This document shows positions 1-7,010 of a stretch of 49,855 nucleotides of DNA, one piece after another. Made by a program: the position numbers and the translations under genes. Below the pieces are notes generated by a model. The model saw only the letters and a program-made list of their open reading frames with translations, was not told the origin of the DNA and ran no database searches. The DNA is from Tritonibacter horizontis (GTDB lineage: Bacteria; Pseudomonadota; Alphaproteobacteria; Rhodobacterales; Rhodobacteraceae). The stretch is taken from the NCBI RefSeq assembly GCF_001518015.1, contig NZ_LPUY01000091.1, positions 1-49,855 on the forward strand, in the 5' to 3' direction. The first letter of the stretch is position 1. Each line of letters opens with the position of its first letter.

Positions 1-122
1 GCCCCCGCCCCCCGGCGTTGCGCAACGCGCAGCGCAACCTCTCTGGGGCCTCCTACGCGCTCGGGGCCTTTCTGGCGCGTCGCTCGCCTGCGGCGGATCC
101 GCGCCCCTCAGGGCTGGGACTG

Positions 123-578
123 TCAGGCTGGATCGTCCAGTTCCGCGACCAGCCGGAAGCCGATCCGCTTGGCGGGTTCTTGCGGTTTGGGTTTCGGCGT
201 GGCGCGCAGAATCACATTGAGCTGACTGACATGCTGCACCAGCTGTGTCTTTGCGCCGCCCGAATCGCTGCCGTAGAAGGTCACGATATCCGGGTCAAAA
301 TAGCCCAGCCCCTCGATCCGCAGCACCCCGGCCTCGCCACCGGCAAAGCCCATGGCCACCTCATGTTCGCCATCCAGCGTCTTTTCAAAGTTCTGAATGT
401 AGAGGATCAACCGCTCATAGGCCCAGTGAGCGGCGCTTTTCTGCTCTGGCACCTGACGCATCGGCGCGGGCACGTCGCGCAGGGCCTGCAGGGTCTTGGG
501 GTCCGTATGCACCTCGTGGTAGCAGCGCAGCACCGCCGCTTCGGCGGCTTCGGCGCTGGTTGCAATCTTGTTGTCCAT
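123..578 (-). CDS. Conserved protein of unknown function (DUF6173-like)
   Basis: The product is a 151-residue soluble protein with no signal peptide or membrane segment. I recognise it only as similar to a Rhodobacterales family annotated DUF6173; no biochemical role can be given. The middle (about residues 50-75) is rich in aromatic and charged residues, and the C-terminal part from about residue 85 looks like a beta-rich fold (FDPDIVTFYG, then LVQHVSQLNVIL) ending in a Pro/Lys-rich segment. It is the last gene of a minus-strand run after the acyl-CoA dehydrogenase and the metallo-hydrolase, with a 46-base gap from the latter, so co-transcription is likely. The start is the ATG complementary to positions 576-578. 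Confidence 0.7.
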   Translation of the reverse strand: MDNKIATSAEAAEAAVLRCYHEVHTDPKTLQALRDVPAPMRQVPEQKSAAHWAYERLILYIQNFEKTLDGEHEVAMGFAGGEAGVLRIEGLGYFDPDIVTFYGSDSGGAKTQLVQHVSQLNVILRATPKPKPQEPAKRIGFRLVAELDDPA

Positions 579-624
579 GTCGGGAAATCCTCAGGTCGCT
601 GCTGTCACCCCCAGGGTGGCAGGA

Positions 625-1677
625 TCACAGCCGCTGGTAAACCCAGGCTCCGTCGTCGCGCCGCACGCGCGAGACTTTGCCCGTGCGGAAGAGGTGATTG
701 ACATGGGCCACCGCCTCCACCAGCGCCAGACCGTATTCTGCAGGCCCGATGTTGCGTTTGAACAGGGTCGGGAAACAGTCGGCGGCGGTGCGGGGCGTGT
801 CGAGGAACTCCATCAGCCGCTCCAGCGCGCCGTGGTGATTGTCGATCAGCTGCCGCATCCGCCGCGGCAGCCGGGTAAAGGGCAGTTTGTGGCCGCCAAG
901 CGCAAGATGCTCGGGCCGGGCCAGCACCGACAGGCGTTCGCAGGCCTCCAGCCATTCCGCCAGCGGATCGGCCTCCGGTTCGGTGGCGTAGACGCCGATA
1001 TTGGGGCTGATCGAGGCCAGCACCTGATCCCCCGTCAGCACCAGATGGTCGTCGCGGCTCCAGAAGGTCGCGTGTTCCGGCGCATGGCCATTGCCCATGT
1101 GCACATCCCAGTCGCGCCCGCCCATCCGAAACACATCGCCCTGCTGCACGCGGGTGAAGCCCAGCGGCATCGGATAGACCGTATCGGAAAAATTGAACGG
1201 CCGCTCGGCGCGGCGCGCGGCGTAGATCTCCGGATCCATGCCCGCGCTGCGGTAATAGGCCAGCGTTTCCTCGGGCCATTCCTCCTGCACATCCAGCGTC
1301 AGCATCCGGGCAAACAGCCAGGCGGTGCGGGTGGTGACCAGTTCGGCGCCCTGTTCGGACTGGAACCAGCCGGCATTGCCGATGTGGTCCGGGTGATGAT
1401 GGGTGACCACGACCCGCCCCACCGGTTTGCCCGCCAGCGGCCCCGCCATCAGCTGTTCCCAGATGCGGCGGGTTTTCTTCGACGACATGCCGGTGTCGAC
1501 CACCGTCCAGCTGTCTCCCTCGTCCAGCGCGTAGACATTGACGTGATCCAGCTTCATCGGCAGCGGCAGACGCATCCACAGCACGCCCTCTGCCACCTCG
1601 ATCGCCTCCCCTGCGGCGGGGGGGTCGGTCCAGGGGGTCCGGGGGCCAACTTCGGGAACTTCGGGGACAGAGGCCAT
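625..1677 (-). CDS. MBL-fold metallo-hydrolase
   Basis: A 350-residue metallo-beta-lactamase-fold hydrolase. The zinc-binding motif HxHxDH is present as HHHPDH at residues 93-98, preceded by the usual DTG at 61-63; further His and Asp ligands are in the HAPEHATFW and TGDQVL segments. The C-terminal third is helical, as in the longer hydrolase members of this fold. The substrate cannot be read from the sequence. The gene begins 3 bases after the stop of the acyl-CoA dehydrogenase on the same strand, so the two are almost certainly co-transcribed. That suggests a thioesterase or other hydrolase acting on an acyl-CoA-derived compound, which is inference from context. A longer open frame on the same strand (605-1927) is a shadow. 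Confidence 0.9.
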   Translation of the reverse strand: MASVPEVPEVGPRTPWTDPPAAGEAIEVAEGVLWMRLPLPMKLDHVNVYALDEGDSWTVVDTGMSSKKTRRIWEQLMAGPLAGKPVGRVVVTHHHPDHIGNAGWFQSEQGAELVTTRTAWLFARMLTLDVQEEWPEETLAYYRSAGMDPEIYAARRAERPFNFSDTVYPMPLGFTRVQQGDVFRMGGRDWDVHMGNGHAPEHATFWSRDDHLVLTGDQVLASISPNIGVYATEPEADPLAEWLEACERLSVLARPEHLALGGHKLPFTRLPRRMRQLIDNHHGALERLMEFLDTPRTAADCFPTLFKRNIGPAEYGLALVEAVAHVNHLFRTGKVSRVRRDDGAWVYQRL

Positions 1678-1680
1678 GGG

Positions 1681-3393
1681 TCAGCCCGCCAGTTCGTCGG
1701 CGCTGAGGGCAAAGGCCCCGGCCGCGCCCTCCTGCGCGTGGATCAGATAGGCGGCGTGCTCGGGCAGCATCCGTTTGATATAGAACCGCGCCAGCTTCTC
1801 GCGCGGCCCGCCCTTGTCCGCCAGCGCGGCTGCCAGGTGGTAGTGGCCGCCAAGCACACGGGCAAAGGCCATCAGATAGGGCACCGCCCCGGCAAAACGG
1901 TCCTGCAGATCGGCCTCCACCAGCCATTCGGTCGCCTCGCGCAGGGTTTCGCAGGCCTGCCAGACCGCTTCGGCCATGTTCGGATGCGTCGGGCGGGCGC
2001 GTTCGGCCTGCTCTTCGATCTCGTCGATCAGGCGGTTGGCCATCTCGCCCCCGTCCATCATCTTGCGCGCCACCAGGTCCATCGCCTGAATGCCGTTGGT
2101 GCCCTCGTAGATCGCCGTCACCCGCACGTCGCGATAGTACTGCGCCGCCCCGGTTTCCTCGATAAAGCCCATGCCGCCATGCACCTGCACGCCCTGTTCG
2201 GCCACGCGGATGCCGGTTTCGGTGCCAAAGGCCTTGGCGATGGGGGTGAGGAAGGCGGCGCGGGTCTTCCAGTCCTTCTCGCCCGTCGCAGTGCCCATGT
2301 CGATGGCGCCGGCACAGGCCAGCATGATGGCGCGGGCGGCAAAGACATCCGCCTTCATCTCCATCAGCATCCGGCGCACATCGGCGTGATCCACGATGGT
2401 GCCGGTGCCGCCCTCAACCGGGGTCTTGCCCTGTTTGCGCTCCAGCGCATAGGCCAGCGCGTGCTGATAGGCCCCCTCGGCGGCCCCGATGCCCTGTCCG
2501 CCCACGCCGAGCCGGGCGTTGTTCATCATGGTGAACATCGCCGCCATGCCGCCGTGTTCCTGCCCGACGAGCCAGCCCGTCGCGCCGTCATATTGCATCA
2601 CGCAGGTGGGCGAGCCGTGCAGCCCCATCTTGTGCTCCAGGCTGACCACCTTGAGGTCATTGGCCTTGCCCGGTTTTCCGGTTTCGTCGGGGATGTATTT
2701 TGGCACCAGAAACAGCGAAATCCCCTTGGTGCCCGCCACCCCATCGGGCAGCCGCGCCAGCACCAGATGGCAGACGTTCTCGGCAAAGTCGTTGTCGCCC
2801 CAGGAGATATAGATCTTCTGCCCCGAGATCGCATAGGTGCCGTCGCCATTGGCCGTGGCCTTGGACGACAGCGCCCCCACGTCAGAGCCGGCCTGCGGTT
2901 CGGTCAGGTTCATGGTGCCGCTCCAGGCGCCCGAAATCAGGTTCGGCAGGTAGAGCGCCTTCATCTCGTCAGAGGCGTGATGCTCCAGCGCCTCGATCTG
3001 GCCCTGGCTCATCAGGGGCGCCAGCTGCAGCGACAGGCAGGCGCCGGACATCATTTCGTTGACCGCAGTGGTCAGCGACATCGGCAGGCCCATGCCGCCA
3101 TGCTCCGGGTCCGCGCTCATGCCGATCCAGCCGCCCTCAGCGATCGCCTTGTACCCCGCGCCAAAGCCGGGCGAGGTTCTGAGCACGCCGTTTTCCAGCC
3201 GGGCCGGGTGCAGGTCGCCTGCCCGTTGCAGCGGCGCCATCACCGTGTCGCACATCTTGGCCGCTTCGGTCAGGATCGCGCTGACCACATCCGCGTCGGC
3301 CTCGGCAAAGGTCTCGGTCGCGGTGATCCGGTCAAAGCCGAGGATCTGGTGCAGCAGGAACTGATAGTCGGAAACGGGGGCGCGATAGCTCAT
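1681..3393 (-). CDS. Acyl-CoA dehydrogenase, DmdC-like large subfamily
   Basis: The 570-residue product is longer than classical acyl-CoA dehydrogenases (about 380) because of an N-terminal and a C-terminal extension. This is the architecture of the AidB/DmdC group, which includes 3-methylmercaptopropionyl-CoA dehydrogenase of DMSP breakdown. FAD-binding segments are visible (NLTEPQAGSDV near 162-172, QVHGGMGFIEE near 403-413), and the catalytic glutamate is E430 in IYEGTNG. It should oxidise an acyl-CoA to the enoyl-CoA, passing electrons to ETF. The substrate is not determinable; several paralogues of this type usually occur in roseobacters. It leads a minus-strand operon with an MBL hydrolase. 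A 12-base palindrome lies 112 bases upstream of the start. Confidence 0.92.
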   Translation of the reverse strand: MSYRAPVSDYQFLLHQILGFDRITATETFAEADADVVSAILTEAAKMCDTVMAPLQRAGDLHPARLENGVLRTSPGFGAGYKAIAEGGWIGMSADPEHGGMGLPMSLTTAVNEMMSGACLSLQLAPLMSQGQIEALEHHASDEMKALYLPNLISGAWSGTMNLTEPQAGSDVGALSSKATANGDGTYAISGQKIYISWGDNDFAENVCHLVLARLPDGVAGTKGISLFLVPKYIPDETGKPGKANDLKVVSLEHKMGLHGSPTCVMQYDGATGWLVGQEHGGMAAMFTMMNNARLGVGGQGIGAAEGAYQHALAYALERKQGKTPVEGGTGTIVDHADVRRMLMEMKADVFAARAIMLACAGAIDMGTATGEKDWKTRAAFLTPIAKAFGTETGIRVAEQGVQVHGGMGFIEETGAAQYYRDVRVTAIYEGTNGIQAMDLVARKMMDGGEMANRLIDEIEEQAERARPTHPNMAEAVWQACETLREATEWLVEADLQDRFAGAVPYLMAFARVLGGHYHLAAALADKGGPREKLARFYIKRMLPEHAAYLIHAQEGAAGAFALSADELAG

Positions 3394-3504
3394 CGGGGGT
3401 GGACCTCTTTATCTTCCTGACGGCCCTTGGCGGGCCGCTGCGAACCATAGACGCGGAGCCGCTTGGCATCCGCACCGCTAGCCGCTATTTACTGTGCCTT
3501 GGCC

Positions 3505-3516
3505 GTTTACGTAAAC
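3505..3516. promoter_or_regulatory. Perfect palindrome, candidate operator (GTTTACGTAAAC)
   Basis: A 12-base perfect palindrome sits in the 214-base gap between the divergent acyl-CoA dehydrogenase and tsaC genes. TTTACGTAAA-type sites are known for MerR-family regulators of acyl-CoA and branched-chain amino acid catabolism (LiuR-like) in proteobacteria. Assigning this site to such a regulator is inference, supported by the adjacent acyl-CoA dehydrogenase. Confidence 0.45.
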
Positions 3517-3607
3517 AGCTCCGGCGCTGGCGCAATCAAAACGCGGCGTCATCGGGGCAAGTGACGGTACGGCCCACGACAGATTGCAGCAGTTTTCAGG
3601 CCCCGCC

Positions 3608-4561
3608 ATGACCGACAGCCCCATCGTGACCGAAGCCCTGGGCAACCGCCCGGAGGATATCGCCCGCGCGGCAGAGCTGTTGCGGGCCGGTCACCTGGTC
3701 GCCTTTCCGACCGAGACGGTCTATGGGCTTGGCGCGGATGCCCGCAATGGCGCGGCAGTGGCCGCGATTTATGCCAGCAAGGGGCGGCCGTCGTTCAACC
3801 CGCTGATCGCCCATGTCGGCGATGTGGCGGCCGCGCGGGCGCTGGTGGTCTGGAACGACTGCGCCGAGGCGATGGCCGAAGCCTTCTGGCCCGGCCCGCT
3901 GACACTGGTGCTGCCGCTGGGCGCGGGCCATGGGGTGTCGCCGCTGGTGACAGCCGGTCTGGCCACACTGGCGCTGCGGGTGCCGGCCAAGCCCTGCGCC
4001 CGGGATCTGCTGGCGGCGGTGGGTGGTCCCGTGGCAGCGCCTTCGGCCAATCCGTCGGGTCGGATCAGCCCCACCACCGCCGCCCATGTCCGCGCCGGGC
4101 TGCACGGTCGGATCGCCGCGATCCTTGATGACGGTCCCTGCGCGGTGGGGGTCGAATCCACCATTCTCGGACTACAGGGACCCGCCCCGGTCCTGCTACG
4201 CCCGGGTGGGCTGGCGGTGGAAGAGATCGAGGCTGTCCTGGGCCAGCCCGTGGCCGAACGCGATGCAGCGGATCCGTTGAGCGCGCCGGGGCAACTGCTG
4301 TCTCACTACGCGCCAAACGCCTCCGTGCGGCTCAACGCGACGCGGTTTGAGGCGGGCGAGCTGTCGCTTGGTTTCGGGCCGGGGGCGTTTGATCTGAACC
4401 TGTCTGAAACCGGCGATCTGGCGGAGGCGGCGGCCAATCTGTTTGGCCATCTGCATCGTCTGGATGCCCGGGACGCGCCGATTGCAGTCGCACCGGTGCC
4501 GGAGGTCGGTCTTGGTGTGGCAATCAACGACCGTCTGCGGCGGGCAGCGGCGCCCCGTTAG
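3608..4561 (+). CDS. tsaC: L-threonylcarbamoyladenylate synthase (TsaC/Sua5 type)
   Basis: The 317-residue protein makes threonylcarbamoyl-AMP from threonine, bicarbonate and ATP, the first step of the t6A37 modification of ANN-decoding tRNAs. The YrdC domain covers about residues 10-200, with GHLVAFPTETVYGLG, the KxR motif in SKGRPSFNPL and SGRISPT. A C-terminal Sua5 domain follows (from about 235, containing SHYAPNASVRL), so this is the long Sua5 form rather than the short TsaC form. The ATG at 3608 was chosen over the in-frame TTG at 3584 because homologues start near MTDSP. A structured repeat follows the gene. Confidence 0.95.
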   Translation: MTDSPIVTEALGNRPEDIARAAELLRAGHLVAFPTETVYGLGADARNGAAVAAIYASKGRPSFNPLIAHVGDVAAARALVVWNDCAEAMAEAFWPGPLTLVLPLGAGHGVSPLVTAGLATLALRVPAKPCARDLLAAVGGPVAAPSANPSGRISPTTAAHVRAGLHGRIAAILDDGPCAVGVESTILGLQGPAPVLLRPGGLAVEEIEAVLGQPVAERDAADPLSAPGQLLSHYAPNASVRLNATRFEAGELSLGFGPGAFDLNLSETGDLAEAAANLFGHLHRLDARDAPIAVAPVPEVGLGVAINDRLRRAAAPR

Positions 4562-4592
4562 AACCCGCCTGACGCTGTGGCCAGGACAAGAT

Positions 4593-4637
4593 GCGAGGCG
4601 CTGCCTCGCGCTCCGAGGTATTTTTAAAAAGATGAAG
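4593..4637 (+). repeat. Intergenic repeat family 1, copy A (triloop hairpin plus conserved tail)
   Basis: A 7-bp stem GCGAGGC/GCCTCGC closed by the triloop GCT (4593-4609) is followed by the tail CCGAGGTATTTTT then AAAAAGATGAAG (4613-4637). The same layout occurs at 26372-26433 with different stem bases but the same loop and tail. Both copies lie just after the stop of a plus-strand gene, so they may be transcription-termination or 3'-processing signals; that role is inferred. Confidence 0.7.
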
Positions 4638-4650
4638 GGGGCGACCGGGA

Positions 4651-4724
4651 GCGCCGCGTCAGCGGCGCCGCGCCCAACGGGGGAGGTCGCATTTCAATGC
4701 GGCCGAGACGGGCGGGAGCCCCCC
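4651..4724 (-). repeat. Intergenic repeat family 2, copy A
   Basis: Conserved blocks GCGCCGCGTC, CGGCGCCGCGCCCAAC and GGGCGGGAGCCCC flank a variable inner hairpin, CGCATT-TC-AATGCG at 4688-4701. The same outer blocks recur at 33054-33141 around an unrelated hairpin. Both copies are downstream of a minus-strand gene (here yqgE), hence the strand assigned. The rest of the tsaC-yqgE gap shows no gene. Confidence 0.65.
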
Positions 4725-4789
4725 GCTGTGTCGTGCGGCCATGCTGTGGTCGCTGGCGGGATTTCGGGGTCGGGATTCAGGGTCGGGGT

Positions 4790-5344
4790 TCAGGCCCGAC
4801 CGGCATCCATGGACAGGGTCAGCGGGGCCACGCCGATGCTGGCCAGCGCCGCTTCCCATTTTTCGTCCGCCGGGCTGGTGAAGATCATATCCGGGTCGGC
4901 CTCTGCCGTGAGCCAGCCATTTTCGGCGATTTCCGCCTCCAGCTGGCCGGGGCCCCAGCCGGCGTAGCCCAGCATCACCATATAGTGCTCCGGGCCGCGC
5001 CCTTCGGCGATTTCCTCGAGCACATCCAGTGTCGCCGTCATCGAGAAGCCGGGCTTTACCGGCAGCGAGTTGACGGTCGAGATATATTCGTCCGAATGCA
5101 GCACAAAGCCGCGTTGGGTTTCCACCGGACCGCCGAAGTAGATCCGGGACCGACTCGGGCCGCGTTTGGCCTCGATTTCCAGCTGATCAAAGAGTGTCTT
5201 TAACAGGATCCCCGGAGCCATCTTGTTGATGATCAGTCCCATGGCCCCATCGGCATCATGCGAACACAGAAAGATCACCGCGTTTCCGAACCTCGGATCC
5301 CCAATGCCCGGCATTGCAATCAGCAATTTTCCTGTCAGTTCCAT
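4790..5344 (-). CDS. YqgE/AlgH family protein
   Basis: The 184-residue product matches the UPF0301 (YqgE/AlgH) family along its length. Recognisable segments are LTGKLLIAMPGIGDPRF at the N-terminus, GAMGLIINK, the GGPV.. loop followed by RGFVLH, and LGYAGWGPGQLEAEI near residue 145. The biochemical function of the family is unresolved, and the historical link to alginate regulation is weak. It is cytoplasmic, with no signal peptide. The gene is divergent from the DsbD-like gene across a 179-base gap and convergent with tsaC, so it is probably monocistronic. The start is the ATG at 5344. Confidence 0.93.
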   Translation of the reverse strand: MELTGKLLIAMPGIGDPRFGNAVIFLCSHDADGAMGLIINKMAPGILLKTLFDQLEIEAKRGPSRSRIYFGGPVETQRGFVLHSDEYISTVNSLPVKPGFSMTATLDVLEEIAEGRGPEHYMVMLGYAGWGPGQLEAEIAENGWLTAEADPDMIFTSPADEKWEAALASIGVAPLTLSMDAGRA

Positions 5345-5523
5345 GTGCCTGCCTCTGTTGCGGCGCGCAGCCTATGGGGCCAGCATGCCGGTCCCGCGCC
5401 GGGGTTGCAACCCCGGGACGGGCCTGTCGGCGGGGCCTGGCACTGTCACGTTTGAGTTACATTTTAGAGGCCTCGCCGGGATGTGACTTGGCTTTGTCGG
5501 CGCTTGCGGCAATAGCTCGGGGC

Positions 5524-6360
5524 ATGAAACGCCAGTTGTTCTTTCTTTGCGGTGTCGTCGCCTGTGCGCTGGCGGGCCGGATCATTGCCCTGCCACAAGA
5601 GGCCGGTGCCCAGACCACACGAGGCTGGGACAGCGTTGCCACGCTTGAGGTGCTGGATGGCGGGCCGACGGCGGAGGGGCGATACCTCGGGGCGCTGCAT
5701 CTGCGGCTGGAGGAGGGCTGGAAAACCTACTGGCGTGCGCCGGGGGATGCCGGCATCCCGCCCCGGTTCGACTGGCAGGGGTCGCGCAATGTCGCGGATC
5801 TGCGGCTGACCTGGCCGACGCCGGAGATTTTCCTGACCTCGGGGCTGCGCACAATAGGTTATCATCACGAACTGGTGTTGCCGGTCGAGATCACCCCGCG
5901 CGATCCCGGGCAGCCGATCCGGCTGAAGGGGCGGATGGAGCTGGGTCTGTGCAAGGATGTCTGCATCCCGTCAGAGCTGACATTTGACCACCGTGCCGAT
6001 CTGTCAGCTGGCCGTCATCCGGCGATCACGGCGGCGCTGGCGGCCCGGCCCTGGACCGCCAGCGAAGGTCGGGTGCGCGGCGTCACCTGCCATCTGTCGC
6101 CCAGCCCCTATGGCATGAAGATCACCGCGCGGATCACCATGCCCCCGGCCGGCGGCGAAGAGGTCGCGGTGATCGAGGGGGGCAGCCCGGAGCTGGTGGC
6201 CACCGAAACCCAGGCCTGGCGCGACGCAGGTGTGCTGGTCGCCGAAGCCGAGTTGCTGCCGGCAACAAATGCGCCGCTGGCGGTTGACCGCTCCAACCTG
6301 CGGTTTACGGTGTTCGGCACATCCCATGCGGTGGATATCCGGGGCTGCACAGCAGGCTGA
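5524..6360 (+). CDS. Exported DsbD-alpha-like (thiol redox) domain protein
   Basis: The 278-residue protein has an N-terminal hydrophobic export signal (about residues 1-30). It then has a domain like the N-terminal periplasmic domain of DsbD/ScsB, marked by the cysteine pair C143-x3-C147 in LGLCKDVCIP and aromatic-rich strands such as LEEGWKTYWRAPGDAG. It should act in the periplasm in thiol-disulfide exchange. The membrane and thioredoxin domains of full DsbD are absent, so an electron-donating partner (CcdA-like) would have to be encoded elsewhere. The start is the ATG at 5524, which gives a normal signal peptide; longer upstream reading is open but unlikely. No operon partner is nearby. 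Confidence 0.85.
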   Translation: MKRQLFFLCGVVACALAGRIIALPQEAGAQTTRGWDSVATLEVLDGGPTAEGRYLGALHLRLEEGWKTYWRAPGDAGIPPRFDWQGSRNVADLRLTWPTPEIFLTSGLRTIGYHHELVLPVEITPRDPGQPIRLKGRMELGLCKDVCIPSELTFDHRADLSAGRHPAITAALAARPWTASEGRVRGVTCHLSPSPYGMKITARITMPPAGGEEVAVIEGGSPELVATETQAWRDAGVLVAEAELLPATNAPLAVDRSNLRFTVFGTSHAVDIRGCTAG

Positions 6361-6454
6361 GGCTGGCGTTTTTCGGGCATTTGCCGCCGATTGCGCGCCC
6401 CGTCCGGTGCTGTGATCCAGGCCCGGCCCTGCGACTTGTGACCTGTGTCCTGCG

Positions 6455-6474
6455 ACGTGGTGACACGTGGTGAC
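6455..6474. repeat. Perfect tandem duplication of a 10-base unit
   Basis: The unit ACGTGGTGAC occurs twice back to back in the 152-base gap before the NUDIX gene; a third, imperfect relative (GCGACTTGTGACC) lies about 25 bases upstream. It sits near where a promoter or operator would be expected, but function is unknown. Confidence 0.6.
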
Positions 6475-6512
6475 CTCTCCGCCCCGAACGAACAACCGAG
6501 AGCCTTGCAAAA

Positions 6513-7010
6513 ATGACCCAAGCCGCCCCCCTTGTATCACCGCCACCCCGCCCTGTGCTGGGGGCGCTCGGAGTGGTCTGTGCGTCGATAGACGACGAGG
6601 ACTGCGTGATCCTGGTCAAGCGCAAGAATGCGCCCAACGCGGGCACCTGGGGGTTTCCCGGCGGCCATGTGGAGCTGGGCGAAACCGCCGCCGAAGCCGC
6701 CGCGCGCGAGCTGTTCGAAGAGACCGGCGTACGGGCCGAGGCCGGGCGGCAGCTGATGACCCTGGATGTGATCCCGCGTGCCGCCGACGGGACGGTCGCG
6801 GGGCAGTATTTTCTGGTCGCCACGCTGTGCCACTATGTGTCTGGCCAACCTGTCGCGGATGATGACGCGCTGGAGGCCCGCTGGGTGCCGGTCGCGCGGA
6901 TCGAAACGCTTGGGCTGGATCTGCTGGACCGGGTCGCCGAACTGGCGCTGCTGGCTCAGGCGGCCTGCCGCGAAGATCCCCGAACCCCGCCGAGCGCCCC
7001 GATCACATAG
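6513..7010 (+). CDS. NUDIX hydrolase
   Basis: The 165-residue protein contains a complete Nudix box Gx5Ex7REUxEExGU at residues 51-73 (ending RELFEETGV), so the metal-binding and catalytic glutamates are intact. It probably hydrolyses a nucleoside diphosphate linked to another moiety, either a sanitising nucleotide pyrophosphatase or a cofactor hydrolase; the substrate cannot be read. After the fold, the last 20 or so residues (AACREDPRTPPSAPIT) are coded by DNA that also encodes the C-terminus of the opposing RND permease, a 55-base tail-to-tail overlap. That tail may be a recent extension. Confidence 0.92.
   Translation: MTQAAPLVSPPPRPVLGALGVVCASIDDEDCVILVKRKNAPNAGTWGFPGGHVELGETAAEAAARELFEETGVRAEAGRQLMTLDVIPRAADGTVAGQYFLVATLCHYVSGQPVADDDALEARWVPVARIETLGLDLLDRVAELALLAQAACREDPRTPPSAPIT

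Noticed and set aside
15-28. Perfect 14-base palindrome GCGTTGCGCAACGC at the window edge
   Set aside because: It lies within a GC-rich, low-complexity end of the window with no neighbouring gene start visible, so no role can be supported.
605-1927. A 440-codon minus-strand frame overlapping the MBL hydrolase in another frame
   Set aside because: Composition is Arg/Gly/Ala-rich and domainless, while the overlapping frame has a full zinc-binding motif.
568-3420. A 950-codon open frame on the plus strand across the acyl-CoA dehydrogenase and hydrolase genes
   Set aside because: It is antisense to two clearly recognisable proteins. Its translation is rich in His, Gln, Arg and Gly without domains, as expected from high-GC shadow frames.
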